Positions 27,400-59,671 of a stretch of 64,000 nucleotides of DNA are shown here, piece after piece. Source of the stretch: Lagopus muta (taxonomy: Eukaryota; Chordata; Aves; Galliformes; Phasianidae); NCBI RefSeq assembly GCF_023343835.1, contig NC_064439.1, positions 37,270,508 through 37,334,507 on the forward strand. Reading direction: 5' to 3'. Both the position numbers and the translations under genes were made by a program. The notes beneath the pieces are model-generated. The model did no database searches, was not told the origin of the DNA, and was given only the letters and a program-made list of their open reading frames with translations. Each line of letters begins with the position of its first letter. The stretch's first letter is position 1.

Positions 27400-27720
27400 A
27401 TCGGTGGTTCCCAAATCCGTCTTGCTCACTACCCACTGCAGCCATTGTAGGTAGCAGTAGCAGAAGTTGCTGTATCATCAGTTTTCAGTATCAGCCAGGA
27501 CAATGTGCTTGGCTGGAATTATCTACGCCGAGCTTTGCTTCAGCATGTTAGAATCTGGGAATTTCGGTCTAGGTCATCCTCAGCCCGACGTGGATACAAG
27601 AGCATCTCTCCTTTTCTGAGAGCCTATAAAAGCTGAATCCTGATCGCGGCATTTCTTAGACGCAGGATTCCCTGCTGTCACCTATGAGAGGGAGGAAAAC
27701 AACCTTAAGTGACTTGGAAT
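27400..27720 (+). promoter_or_regulatory. Intergenic TATA-box stretch, possible unassigned promoter or old LTR
   Basis: A consensus TATAAAAG lies at 27625-27632, preceded by a locally GC- and CpG-enriched segment (CTACGCCGAGC, CAGCCCGACGTGG) and followed by TGATCGCGGCATTTC where initiation would be expected. No known gene starts here. It could be the promoter of a non-coding RNA or part of a decayed LTR; the sequence does not decide. Confidence 0.3.
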
Positions 27721-28850
27721 ATATATGCTTAAACACTGATTGAATTCATTTAAGGTTGTCATAGAAAGTTACTAATCTACATGGTAAGAGTAACTTGATT
27801 ATACCCATTGTGAGTGACTTAAAGAATAATGGGAAGCAGTAGCCCTCATTTTATACATTTCCTTTTGAAATCTACTGTGCATTTAACTTACAATACAGTG
27901 AAGAAAAATATTTTTTCACTGATGCAGTTCTTTCAGAATATTCCTACATTTCTTGCAAGCTTTGAGGAAAGAGCCTTTAAAAACTATTTTAAGTTTTGAC
28001 AATAAGCATAAACCAAAATATGGATAAAGCCAGTATTCCTATTGTTTTACAATAACCATACTCTGCATTATTTTAAAACCAATTTAACAAAGATCCACTT
28101 TGTGATATACTGTGTTCTTACATAACAGGAAAAAGATTTTTTTTCCTTGTACTGTGTCTCATAGTAACATGCCAAAATTGTTACCATTCTGCTATAGAAC
28201 TCTAATAGCAACTCACCTTTTTCTTGAGTTAGATGGCTTTTGCTGAGCTTTGTTATTCCACATATGTCCTTCTGCTGGAACCTTTTACATCAGAAAACCT
28301 TTGAAAAGTGGGAGTAGCTCTTTAAATTTATCTGGAAGCAGTGGGGTTTCTTTTACAAATAGCTGTTGCTGCTCACGTAGTTTTATTTGTTTTATTTCAA
28401 GGTAGTAAATGCTATGAATTTGTCAAATCTTCATGAAAAGACAGGACATCCTATCCATAAATTTCCAACACAGCATCAACTTCTGTTCATTCAACATTTT
28501 CCTTCCTTTAACATCTCTTCCAAAGTTAGAAAATGCAATTTATGCATCAATGTATTTTCTAACATTTTTTGAAACTTCATTTGGTGCTGAGTGTCAGAAT
28601 CCTACTTACCCTGTAGCAAGTTCTAAAACGTTAGCTCTTTAACACAAAGGGACAGATGTTCTTACAGGTTCCCTGTGTACCTGTACTTCTAGAGACATAC
28701 CATATACCCTGTGTACCACATTTTTTCTGCTGAGATCATCTCTTTCTTGTGAATCAGAATGGAGAAGCAGGGAAGCTCCTAACATCTTACCCTTAGTTTA
28801 TTGATAAGGTATTTGTTAGTTCCAAATAAATTCATGTGCATGTTTTTCAC

Positions 28851-29110
28851 AGAATCACAGAATCACCCGGGTTGGAAGGGACCCCAAGGATCATGTAGTT
28901 CCAACCCCTCTGCCTGGCAGGGCCACCAAACATACACATTCAGATCAGGTTGCCCAGGACCCCGTCCAACCTGGCCTTGAACACGTTCAAGGACGGGGCA
29001 TCCACAACCTCCCTGGGCAGCCCGTTCCAGGGCCTAACCACTCTCCTTGTAAAGAACTTCCCCCTAACATCCAACCTAAATCTTCCCTCCTTCAACTTGG
29101 AGCTGCTTTT
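28851..29110 (-). repeat. CR1 LINE 3' end, minus orientation
   Basis: Intergenic 260-bp truncated CR1 beginning with two ATCACAGA-type terminal units. It has GGTTGGAAGGGACCCCAAGG and CCTGGGCAGCCCGTTCCAGG. It looks less diverged than the intronic tails and fades out in a T/G-rich stretch at about 29110. Confidence 0.92.
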
Positions 29111-32100
29111 TGTTTTTGTTGTTTTTTGTTTGTTTCCGATCACTCCTCTCAAAATGCTGTGAACCAAATTCTCTAGGATGTAAGCAACAAGGCTGGAGGA
29201 CTGCACTAACATAAGGAAAAGGACAGTGAAATCACTTGAAGCCACAGAGCAGCTCAAGTTTGAGAGATTATTTAGAGGTATTGTTCTTGGTGATATTAAA
29301 TGCTCAAAGTAGAACATAAAACATTTTTTTCATATTTCTAGTCAGAACAACTGTTTCCTGAAATGATTTATATATATATATAAAATGGTGAAGCACAGTG
29401 TAGCAATTACAGCATCAGCTCTCGGAGCACCACAGACAGTACAGTTACAAGCAATAGAGGAAGGCGTGTTAACCACCCCGTGAGAACGCAGCACAAGCTA
29501 CAACAATCAAACAGAATGCAAGGCACATATTTAGCTCTCAGTTGCTTCACCAAACCAGCACGGCTGCTTCCAGCCACAAAGCCAAATGGCTGTATGGCAT
29601 GGCACAGCACGCAGCGCTCCCAAACCTCCCATTAGGATAAACACTCCCACTGAGCACACATGCAAAACACAGCACTCCCGAGCCTCTCTTCAACTTCTGT
29701 TTAATGTTGAAATCTTCCCTGCTACTTTATGATTTCTTATTAAATGCTGCATTTCACAAACAGGACGATTGCAGTATCTGTCATCCTGCCCTTGATCTAT
29801 GCTAGTCCCACGTTGTTCATAAGGGGCTGCCACGCAATTGGTAAGGTATCTTTCCCCCCAGGGTTGCTAACTATGCCTGGGCCAGGCCTTGCTTAACAGG
29901 TTCTGTAAGAGAATAACATGAAGATGCAAGCAAGTGAAACTACTTTTCACATTCCCTCCAAATTAGCATGTTAATATGTTGGATGCTGTGCTTTGCATTT
30001 TCCCTCATGCAACTCTTTGCAGATTATAAAAAAGCAGTAGTTAGTCCTTCAAAAGGAAAGCAAAAAAATACTCTTCCTATTTCCTTATGTGCTTGTATCA
30101 CCCTACAAAGTTTAACAACATTGTTGGAAGTTTAACAACATTAATATCCTTACAACAGAAATCTGTAGCATAGCATGTAAACAACATTTAATCCTTCATT
30201 TGGTTCTTTAGTTTTCTTTTGCAATTTCTACAGCTGTCCTTCTTTTAATTTTTCTATGAGATGCCCAGAAGAATATTCCCCATACAGTCTGCTGTTTTAT
30301 TCTGTTGGGAACCTCACTGCCATTTTGAATTAAATACATAACATGCTAAAACATAAGGTCCTTACCTTGCTTATACTAACATCCTTCCCTTAGAAGGACA
30401 GCTGCTTCTCCTTCCCCTGCCTTGTGGACCCCTTACACCCTCCCTTACCTTTCAGATTTCTGATGTTAGTCGACCTGCTGGTAACAGCAACAATACTAGG
30501 AACATGGGAGAATAAGAGAGTGAAGAGCAGTTACTGAGGGTGATACTGGAATGATACTAGCTGAGGATTCAGTTGTTCTGTTGTGAATATCCTGTGGGTA
30601 CAGAAATGCTGCAGACAAAAAGCTGGACAGTCTCCAGCCACAAAGGTCAGCAAATTCAGAGGGAGACATTGAAAGAAACTCACTCAGCAGACTGCGTTAC
30701 TCTTATCCTCATGGCTTACTTTCTCTCACTGCCCATTATAGAATAAACAGCAGATCTACTGAGCTGAAGAATGCACGGATGCATTATGGGGCTGGGGTAT
30801 CAGCCTGTGATACACAGGGGAAACAAGAGAAAGATAGAACACAGTGCTGGCATCTGAACATCCTATACCTTACCTTGTGACTCACTGAAAGTTGCCTTGA
30901 ACTCTGTTGAAGAAGCTGCTTTCAAGGATGAAACCCACTGATTTAGAAGGGAAATTTAGAAGGATTTTTAATAGTGAAGAAAACAGGAAGGGATGACACG
31001 GGAGGTAACTGATATCACACATTGATCAAGGAACATCTGAAACTGCAGAAGGGCTAACAGAAGTATTTGGCTAAATCTAAGATAGACCAAAAGATGAGTA
31101 CAGTGTAGAGTAAGTTCATCTTACTACTGACGTAATGACTCCTGCTTCACAGAGCTGTTTTTCTAATGTTCTTTCTAATATGCATGAAATACAAAATCCA
31201 TCCATCAGTACTGTTAGTGGTGACTCCTGCTTGACAAGTAACAATGTGTTACTGGAGTGCCTCTTCCATAGAACCTTTTAAGTAAAGTGTTCTCTAGTTA
31301 TGGAATTGATGTTCAACTCTTGGTGTACAAAGGTTCTAGCTGACTTCCACTGACTTTGTCATCCATCAGTAATTCTGCTCTTTAAAAATAGATTTTTCTT
31401 TTCTTACCCAATCTTTGCATCACTGTTTCACTAGTACACATTCCCTCCATGCTGTCTTTTTCACTGAATATTTACCAAGGGCTGAATTTCCTCACAAGAT
31501 TGGTAATGAGTACAGTATGTGAAATAAATGCAATAAGATACCAAGTTTTAAAAAAGCACATGTCATCTGGCAAGTGCTCGTTTCTCTTCAGCGTCTGTTT
31601 CCTATCATGAATGTTGACTGCATGAGCCAGAAATGCATGCAGATCTTCCTGTCTCTTCTGAAGTTTATATATTTTGACTGAATGAATGCCCATTTCTTCA
31701 TATCATTTTATCATCCAATAATCCATTTTCAGCAATAAACTAATGTACATATATGAATTACTGGTGACTAAAATTCTAGTGACAAAACTATAAAGTTGCA
31801 GAACATAGCTAGTTGGTGTAGAACCAAATAAAATTGCAGTGCCCTTTTCACTGAATGCAAACTCCAGGTTTTTATCCTTGTTTTAAAAAAAAAAAAAAAA
31901 GGATTTGTAGTAACATAGAAAATTCTTGGCCTCTCCCCTTTCCCTCTTCCCCCCTAAAAAAAAGAAAACTACCTCAAATATTGACTTTGAGTTAAAGAAA
32001 TCACTGGTATCAGTAGCAATATTGTCAGGGACTGAGACAACTTCTTATGAAGGAAGTTCATGCATAGTTCTGACAATTGAGCAAAAAATTAATTAATTTA

Positions 32101-33096
32101 CATTCAGAAGGCTCCATTTTAATTCTTTCTAGAATGATTTGATTTATAAAAATTGAAACAACTGACTTTGCTTGATAAGCAAACATCAAATAATACAAAT
32201 TTGGCATTCGTTTCTCAGCATTAACTTGATCTTACATTTTTCTGTCCTCAGATACGAAACTTAAATCACAGCCCCCAACACTCCCTGTTTGTACTGCTAT
32301 AGCCACTGCAGAGTTTTTGTGGAATTCCAGTTTGTTATTTTACAATATTCCTTCTGCCTGTTTTCTTTGAAACCATCTTTGCTAACTGAAACCATAAGCA
32401 TACTTTGCCAGGAGCTCCTTACTTTAACAGAACAAAAAAGCCACCTGAATCAGAAACAGTTTTCTGACATGTTTCTTACTACCAGAAAACAGAATACCTT
32501 CAGAATTCTTAATGCAGTCCATCAAGGGGCATTTTCCTTTTGGCCAATAAAATTTTACATCTTTTGGCCAGTGTTGAAATTCATTTTGAATGTATCATGT
32601 ATTTTACTGACGCTTTGGAGAAAAGCAAAAGCTGCTACAGTGCAAGCATGGACATACATACTCTGTTCCATTACCTCCACAAAGGTAATAGAAGGAAGAG
32701 GCTGTAACCTCTTTCCATTCTGTACGTTCCTGCTCTTTCCATCAGCTCTAAGAGCCTGTTATCAACTGTTCCACCTACCTTACTAAGATCTTGCTTAAAC
32801 ATTGTGCTTGGATGCCTTTATTTTCTTACATTTGCTGCTTTCCTTATAACTGCTATACAAGGGAGTCTATATGTTGTTATCTGAAGTGTGCATCTAAAAT
32901 AAGTCCGCTACTTCCTCCTGATTGTGACAATTAAGCTGTTAGCTGATTGTCTGGGAGGGAAAGTATGATCCCCTGGTGCTTCAAAGACATAGGAAACATA
33001 CACTACCAAAATTCTAAAGATATGAAATAGCACACAGAATTGTGCAGTAAAAGGAACAAATTAACAGAACATGCTTTGAAATATTACACTTAATAA

Positions 33097-33300
33097 GAAT
33101 CATAGAATGGCCTGGGTTGAAAAGGACCACAATGATCGTCTAATTTCAATCCCCCTGTTATGTGCAGGATCACCAACCACCAGACCAGGCTGCCCAGAGC
33201 CACATCCAGCCTGCCCTTGAATGCTTCCAGGAATGTGGCTTCCACAGCCTCCTTGGGCAACTTGTTCCAGTGTGTCATCACCCTATATATAATATATATA
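33097..33300 (-). repeat. CR1 LINE 3' end with internal AT microsatellite
   Basis: Intergenic truncated CR1 (AGAATGGCCTGGGTTGAAAA near its terminus, then TCCTTGGGCAACTTGTTCCA). Where the consensus normally reads CTCTGTGTGAAAAA, an alternating AT microsatellite occupies about 33283-33303. Confidence 0.9.
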
Positions 33301-36300
33301 TATTCCTCCTTTTGTAAGATATTCAGACAGTCATTGGCTGTGCACTGATTAGACCCAGTCGTTCCCGTCTGTGCCAGCACTCAGTCACACTGAAATCTCA
33401 CACTCATTAAAAATAGCATTCTCTTAAAGGTGTTTGTTACAATAGGTCACTAAATACTTTCTTTCCCCCCAAAAAAGAAACATTTTCCAGAATAAAGAAA
33501 GGAATTAATCTACATTAAGCAGGAAGAGTCTGTTGTTCATCTTAAAATGATTTTGACAGCTTAGAGTAATAATAAAAATTGATGTACCTTAAATCTTTTA
33601 CCACTTCTCAGTAATGCTGTCCCCTACTCTGAGCACTTTTCTCAGTAATCTAAATACAAATGGACAAATAGGAAAATAACTCAGTGTAAAGGGTCACTAG
33701 CTTATGAGGAGTCCATTAAATTACTTTTCCTCATTAAATGTTATTAAGCCCTGCCATTTTTGTTGGTTTATGGGTATCATCAATTTTAATGAGTATTGCT
33801 TTTTTTTTTTTTTTGCTGAGTTTGAGCATCTTTATCCCTTTTGTTTCCTTGCAGAATATAAAACTGAATAAACTAACTTAATTTCTGTCACAGAATATTT
33901 ATCATACAGTAGCAATCCTCTATATAAATTAAAAGCAAATTAAGATGTATTTTAAATTAGATAGAAAATGTGTAGAAAAAAAAAGACAGCACTGCAGAAT
34001 CTGAAGTAGGCTATCCATAAAATAAGCTAGTAGCTTAACTACAGAACTTAAGTAAAAAAAAGGCAAAGTGCAGGAATCAACATAAAAGTCTAAACAGAGG
34101 AAAACAAACAAACCAAAAATGGTCCTCTTATTCAGACAGGAAGTCACATTTATACTCTTACATATTTCACAACACCTATAAACATAAATTACAGATACTT
34201 GAGTCTGCTTGACCTTGGCTTGTTACTTCACCATTCCTAGGTGCCATATTATAGGACAGGAGATCTCAAAACTTTGCTCCAGTAGCTCCTTGCTTCTTGA
34301 AACTACTAACTTCAGAGAAGAAGCTGTACCAAACTAGTAAGACTTCTTAAGTCAAACTGCTTATAATAGGAGCAAACCAGATGTTCAAACCCAAAGTGGG
34401 AACATGAGATTTAAAATAAATATCTGTATTTACTAAATGCTACATTTTGACAAATAGTAAGAATACACGCTAATTTAACTGGTAGCATACTTTCATTTTT
34501 AGCTTAAGCAACTGAAGGTAAAAGAGTGTGTGGACACAGATAAGAGGACAGAGATCCCGGTATCTGCTGGGCACAAACTCTGTCCCCCCTTGGTGTTTCT
34601 TTGTTTTGTTTTAAGCTGTAAGAACTCTGTAAATGGGTGTTCCCAGCTGCTGGCAGCCATATGTGCTGCCTACCATCTGTTTTCATTCCACTGCGCTATG
34701 GAGACAAACATACTTTATTTTTAGTGTTCTACATTTCCTGATGTTGCACACAGTGTGGTTTAGACATAAGACATAACCCCTATTATGTTAAAAATCTGTG
34801 GAAAACTGATGAATAAAGGCGACATCACACAAGATCAGATAACTTCCTTTACCTGCATCTTAGTGCAAATACATAATTTATAATCAAGATTGTGTACTTG
34901 ATTCTTGTATGCTTTTTCCCTGCACTGCCTATAAGGGGCTTCCATAATGTTTTAAATATTTTCTTTCCACCCTCCCAGCAGGTTCCTTGAATATAGAAAA
35001 TTAATCCTAAAATTTCTTGCACTGCCAACTAGCGTTTGCTATTCTGCACACAGCATTCAGACTTCAAACAGGATATGAAGAAATAAACATCCGTATGATC
35101 AACTGTAGAGACAACAGAACGATAAAACACAATTGTTTAAATGCTACATGTGCCCTGATCAACTTCACCCACAACTCAATTACAATTGTAGCATTGCCAG
35201 CTTAACTTAATATCCACACTTGTTGCAGTGAAATAAATATTGAAAGAAGAAATACGCACCTTTAGAACAGCTCACGCATGAAGAGACTGAAAATGCTCAC
35301 TGCTAACAGAGTACTTCAGAAGTCATCTAAGGGGGTTTGATTTTTTCTTCTTCAAATTAGGTCTCTACTACTTCAAATCAGGTTTCTACTCAATAATTAA
35401 TTCCTAGAACAAGCACTTTTATTACTGCATGTGATCTTACAAGTACAGAAAATACTTATTGTTTAACTAGATTAGTGGAGCTTTTTTTTTTTTTTAATTC
35501 ATTCAAATAGTTTAATAATGAACATTACCTGCTCTCCTTCTTGAGTGGATGACTTTAATAAGTTATCTGAAGTTATTACTCTTCCCCCAAAGGTTACAAC
35601 CAAAACTGTGAGAAACTTACTTTTTTAATAGTAGTAACTTTAATTACTACTATTAAAATTATTCTGCCTTCTGTTTTCAAATTATGAAATGCAGTTAAAC
35701 TCCTTTACAGTTCCTGCTAGTCCTCTATTTTAAGTAATAAAATAAAGGAAATAACTTGTCACACGAAACAAAAAGGTGAGGGTTTTTTTCTTATTACTTT
35801 CTTCCATTACTGCATTAAGACTAGACTGTAGTACTTTGATTCCCACTCAAATTTTGAGCTACCATTTAGCTAAAACTAAAGCAGGAGGAGTTTTGAATGG
35901 AAATGGCCAAATTCACTTGGCATTAGTCAGGTACAGACCAACATCCTTCCATACAGCTACCTGTCTGTCTCTCAGTCATTCTGTTAAGGGAGTGAGACTC
36001 CCTCTTTATTCCCTCATTAACTGCCAATTTGTTTTCCAAGGAAAAGCATATCATCTACTACGAATCATTCTGTCACTCCTGAGCTGCTGTAATCTACTAT
36101 TTTAAGATGTCTTTGGCTTAACTTCAGTGCCTATATTCACCGTGCACTTGCAGTTTTTTTAATAGTACCCAAACAGCCTAATAGATGCTTGATTTGTTCC
36201 AACACAAATGACTTTCAAGAACAGTTTCAAGTCAATACAGTGGTTGGAAGAGTCAGATTTAAAAACGAAAAGGAAGAAGAGCAAAAGAAAGAAAAAAAGC

Positions 36301-36343
36301 TTTAAAATCACACTGACCTTAGGGATATCATCCCTAATTTTCA

Positions 36344-37453
36344 TTTATTTTAAAATAAAACTGTAGCTCAAACTTTGTATTATAATCTTATAATAGAACT
36401 ACTCTCATGTGTTCCAGCCATAGCCTTCTTTAAATTCTCTGATAAAGACTATCTAAGCAGAACACTCACTCCATACTTTATTCACAGCACTGCTACATCT
36501 GAAATTTCCTGGGTGGTGGTTTTATTGTACCCAATGCAAAGAAACTTAAACATTGTATACAGTAACAGAAAATTGTATGCACTTTTACACCAAATTTGGG
36601 AACGGTATTCAAAGCACCTCAAGACAATAGTGTAAAAAATGATTTCAACACCTACACACTACATAAATCTTTTTAAAGGTGCATAGATTTGAATTTATAT
36701 TGTAAAAGAGTATGTATAACGAATAATCTTTTTCATAGAAAAAAATCTGATATTCATTTTTAAGTCTCAATTTCACATCACAAGCCAGGACAAAATCTTA
36801 GGTACATAATGAACATTTCTTTCAAAATTAGTCTACTATCATACCTTCAAAAATGTCTAAGTATTAAACTTAGATAATAATTAAACGTAAGTTTAATACT
36901 TAAATGCATAACAAGATCATTTTAAGATTGCTTTCATATTTCTCTTAATTTCAGCTAATTATCACACAAAATCAGATTTATCCTTGAAAATATTTGTCTT
37001 GTATTAGTTTTTAAAATATTTTAAAATCATCACAATGCATTTGTTGTAATCAAAGAATGGAATTCACATTGTCTTTGCAAGAAGTAGATTAAAAAAACAA
37101 AACAAAAACCCCAATAACCAGTAAGCCAACCACAAAACTCCAAATTAAAACTGCTCTGTGCTCCTACGATCACATTTTGGTTTCTAAGAAATGCTTTCTT
37201 TTCTTTAGAGTTTAAGAAAAGAGCATTAATTTAATGGTTCAATCCTTAATTTTTGAGTTTCAAAGCAAAGAAAGCTTTCATTGTGATGGTTACCTATTCA
37301 GTACCCATGCAGTTTCCATTTGGCAAAATGGAAGGACTGAAATAGGAATAAGCTGTCTGCAGGATAGTCAGGAACTGCCAACCAAGACTTCGTGCTGTTT
37401 CCACAGTATGACGTCTTAAAGAGAATTTCATTGGATTCCTTGACTTCAGGTTC
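36344..37453 (-). other. NGLY1: Probable NGLY1 3' UTR with candidate polyadenylation signals
   Basis: Downstream of the TGA on the minus strand. The first AATAAA hexamers are at 36521-36526, 36477-36482 and 36344-36349, about 0.9-1.1 kb after the stop. Which one is used, and whether the UTR is continuous to it, cannot be told from sequence alone. Confidence 0.35.
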
Positions 37454-56800
<19,347 letters not shown>

Positions 56801-56999
56801 CGCGCCGGCTCCCAACGACCTGCACCTCCAGCCCCGCTCTGCGCCAGGCGAGCGCCGCAGTGCGCCTGCGCGGTCACGGCGCCGAAGTCGCGGCCCCGTG
56901 GGCGGGGAGCGCCCGTGGCGGCCGCGCAGCCCATCGCCGAATCACCGATTTGCTCTCTCCGCCGATCGGGGATCGACTACGAAGCCGTCGCATGCCCAC

Positions 57000-57098
57000 C
57001 CCCCTGCCCGTCCCGAGTGGTGCGGCCCCGCGCCGGCGGCACGGAGGAGGGAGGCGGAGCCAACCATAGCTGAGCGGGGGGGAGCGCGGCCGGCGGAG
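57000..57098 (+). other. OXSM: Putative non-coding first exon of OXSM
   Basis: OXSM needs an upstream exon because its coding exon begins with a clear acceptor (CCCCCTGCAG ending at 59636). The best donor in the CpG island on the plus strand is GGAG|GTACCG at 57098/57099. The upstream limit is a guess. Other donors in the island remain possible. Confidence 0.4.
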
Positions 57099-58229
57099 GT
57101 ACCGCGAGGGCTCGGCGGGCGGGAGGGGCGCGGAGCCGGCGCGGGGTGGCTGCAGGCCGAGGGCGCCTTGAATCTCACGTCGAATATTAGGGACGGCCAG
57201 GGGTGTAAAATGAGCTGCGTTCTCTGGGAGAAGTGAATCCCCCTTTGCTTTTCCGCAGATCAGCCGTTCTAATTGCTTGAAGACGAGCTGCCTTTTATCA
57301 GGAGCCGTGGCTGTTAGACGTGCGCTGGTTTAATGATTCCTTCCATTATCTCTGCTCTTTACCTAAAACGCAGGCTAACTGGGTAAAGATAATTTAAACC
57401 GACAAATTCGGATTATGATTTAACGTCCTGTGCACGTTAGTAAGCACTGTTGGCTTTTTATTTGCCAGAAATGCTGCTACGCACGTTTTGCTGCGAGGGA
57501 ATAGAGCAGGTCTCAGTTATTTGCTAGAAGTGCATTACCCTTACACCGACGTGTTCCCGGTTCAGCTCTTAAGTACTTTACCAAATGCTATGTATTTTAC
57601 CAGTGCGTACCCTGTGATGGCGCACAGCCCACGTGGCTGTGTGGGTTCCACCTTTGACCACTGGGTTGTTGCTGGTTAAAGAGTCCTTTCCTGGGGACAA
57701 GAATTACTTCTGCAAAGAGTCAAATCCCTTCTGCTCCCATGTGTTGGATGTATGTAACTGGGACCGAGAAGGGCACAGCACTGCCGCACGCTGCTCAGCC
57801 CGCTCCTTGCACCCAGTGTGTCCTGCCTGAAGTGCTGCTCGGCAGCACTTGGCATCATGGGGAGTTCCCATGATGTGACATCCATGGGAGCTGGAATGAC
57901 TGCATGCCGTATGTTTCATGGCTTCTGGCAGCAGTCAGTTCATAGCCAGATCTCAGGGTATGGTGTAAGTGCTGTGGCATTGTTGAAAAGCTGCTTTCTG
58001 GCAGAGCAGTGTTAGTATGTCATTTGTATAATCATTACCTTTCTATTAGATTATAAGTGTAAACATCACAATGTAGAGATGTCAGTCTGCCCAACTGAAA
58101 AGTGATTGCAATCCAAAATGTTTTGGTTTATAAGCTTTATAATGTTATTTATTAAATTATTATTAATTTATTTTATTATATTATTATTTTATTATAAACA
58201 TTATTAAATGTTTATAATTTATAAGCTTT

Positions 58230-58726
58230 TCAAGGTGCTGCTGTGGTGCATCCATTGGAGGTACTGTCCCCACCCTACTCTGAATACCGTTAAGATGATC
58301 ACAGGGCTGCAGTACCTCTCCTGGGAGGAAAGGTTGAGGGAACTGGGCTTGTTTAGCTTGGAGGAGGCTTCAGGGAGACCTCATTGTGGCCTTCCAATAC
58401 TTGAAGGGAACATATAAACAGGATGGGGAACAGGTGTTTATGAGGGTGGATAGTGATAGGACAAAGGAGAATGGTTTTAAACTGAGCCAGGGGAGGTTTG
58501 GGTTAGATACTGGGAGGAAGTTTTTCACACAGAGGGTGGTGATGCATTCAAACAGGTTGCCCAAGGAGGCTGTGGATGCCCCATCCTTGGAGGCCTTCAG
58601 GGCCAGGCTGGATGTGGCTCTGGGCAGCCTGGTCTGGTAATTGGCGACCCTGCACATAGCAGGGGGGTTGAGACTAGGTGATCACTGTGGTCCTTTTCAA
58701 CCCAGGTCATTCTATGAGTCTATGAA
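58230..58726 (+). repeat. CR1 LINE 3' end in OXSM intron 1
   Basis: A 500-bp truncated CR1 following an AT-rich stretch. It includes the ORF2 C-terminal block [18 protein letters not shown] and ends with CATTCTATGAGTCTATGA. By eye it differs from the inverted copy at 38872-39615 at only a handful of positions over about 200 bp compared, so both come from the same recent subfamily. Confidence 0.94.
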
Positions 58727-59199
58727 GCATGGGTGGAGATCGGATGGTGAGGAGACTGTCTAAGATGCCTGGTTGTGTTTGTGGCAGGAAGAGATCCAAC
58801 TCCTGACCTGTGGCCTAACAGTATTGTTAGCTTGTTTTCTAGCCTGTTTTGGCTGACATAAGGGTTAATACTGTGGCATCCTTAGCATGACAATGCTAGG
58901 ACATTTTAGGTCTCTCTGAGAAGCATGAAGTTATGTATGCTTATTGTTGGTATTTCCAGACAGCTGGTAGTTCTGAGGCAAGTTTGCAGCAAAACCAGTG
59001 ATTGCCTTGCAGCCCACAGAGGTGACACACACTACTTCCGATGACAGACATAGAAATTACATCTCTTCCTGCAGTGTTGACATTAGGGTTTTGTGTAAAG
59101 AGCAGCTTATTAACTTGGCAAGATCAGACTTGGAATGTTTTGTAGTTTGAAGAGTTAATCACAGGATACTTCTCCCTTACCTTGGGAGAAGAGAAGGAA

Positions 59200-59575
59200 A
59201 GGAAGAGTGCAAAAATATAGGATAAACTAATTTATTAAAAGAAATGTGAGCTAATACAGAATAGTTAAGAGTAATAAATCAAAATGAACCAAAAATGGAT
59301 CCAGAGGAGAGCGAACCTGTGTGAGTCCTTATAGACAGGCCCTCCACTGCGTATGTACTGGAAAAGACAAGAGAGGTCTTCCCCTGTCACACAGAAAATC
59401 ATGTGGAGGCTCCTAGGAAATGCAGTACATCCCAGTATGTCTTCCTCTTGGAGAATCAAAACTTGTGTGAGGCTGCTAGAGAAACCAGGAGACACAGCTC
59501 TGCAGTCCCCACTGCTTCTTTCTGCACCCAAACTCGCATGATGTCATGATATGGAATACTGATAAAACCAGGACA
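59200..59575 (-). mobile_element. Possible LTR remnant, minus orientation
   Basis: The segment 59536-59575 resembles the reverse complement of the 5' end of the LTR at 51680: CATGATGTCATGATATGGAA is shared with about three mismatches, and both end in AAAACCA followed by a GACA-type terminus. The low-coordinate limit is not visible and no target duplication was found. Confidence 0.35.
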
Positions 59576-59671
59576 GAACATTTCTCACATTGTCTGTTTT
59601 ATTGTTGTGTTTGTGCCTTTCTTCCTCCCCCTGCAGCTACAGGAATGTGCACAGATTGATTGGTTTCCACC

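Larger units (their letters stand above)
22451..36343. other. Intergenic region between the TOP2B promoter and the NGLY1 3' end
   Basis: About 14 kb of AT-rich DNA. It contains the CR1 pieces at 22803-22995, 28851-29110 and 33097-33300, the TATA element near 27625, a poly-T stretch at about 26582-26613 and an AT microsatellite near 29371. The open frames present lack ATG starts, splice logic or recognisable domains. I support no protein-coding gene here. Confidence 0.7.
57099..59636 (+). other. OXSM: OXSM intron 1 (putative extent)
   Basis: Runs from the proposed donor in the CpG island to the acceptor at 59636. It holds a perfect 9-bp inverted repeat at 57853-57875, an AT-rich stretch at 58140-58215, a CR1 at 58230-58726 and a possible LTR remnant ending at 59575. 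I find no coding exon in it. Confidence 0.6.

Noticed and set aside
32289-32786. Plus-strand open frame of 165 codons in the intergenic region
   Set aside because: Begins with TTG rather than ATG, hydrophobic/low-information composition, no recognised motif and no splice context; a chance frame is the simplest explanation.
59660-59671. TTG at 59660 as an upstream OXSM start
   Set aside because: Eukaryotic initiation at TTG is unlikely; an in-frame TGA is directly upstream and the ATG at 59672 has a strong Kozak context and yields residue numbering that fits the family (catalytic C209).
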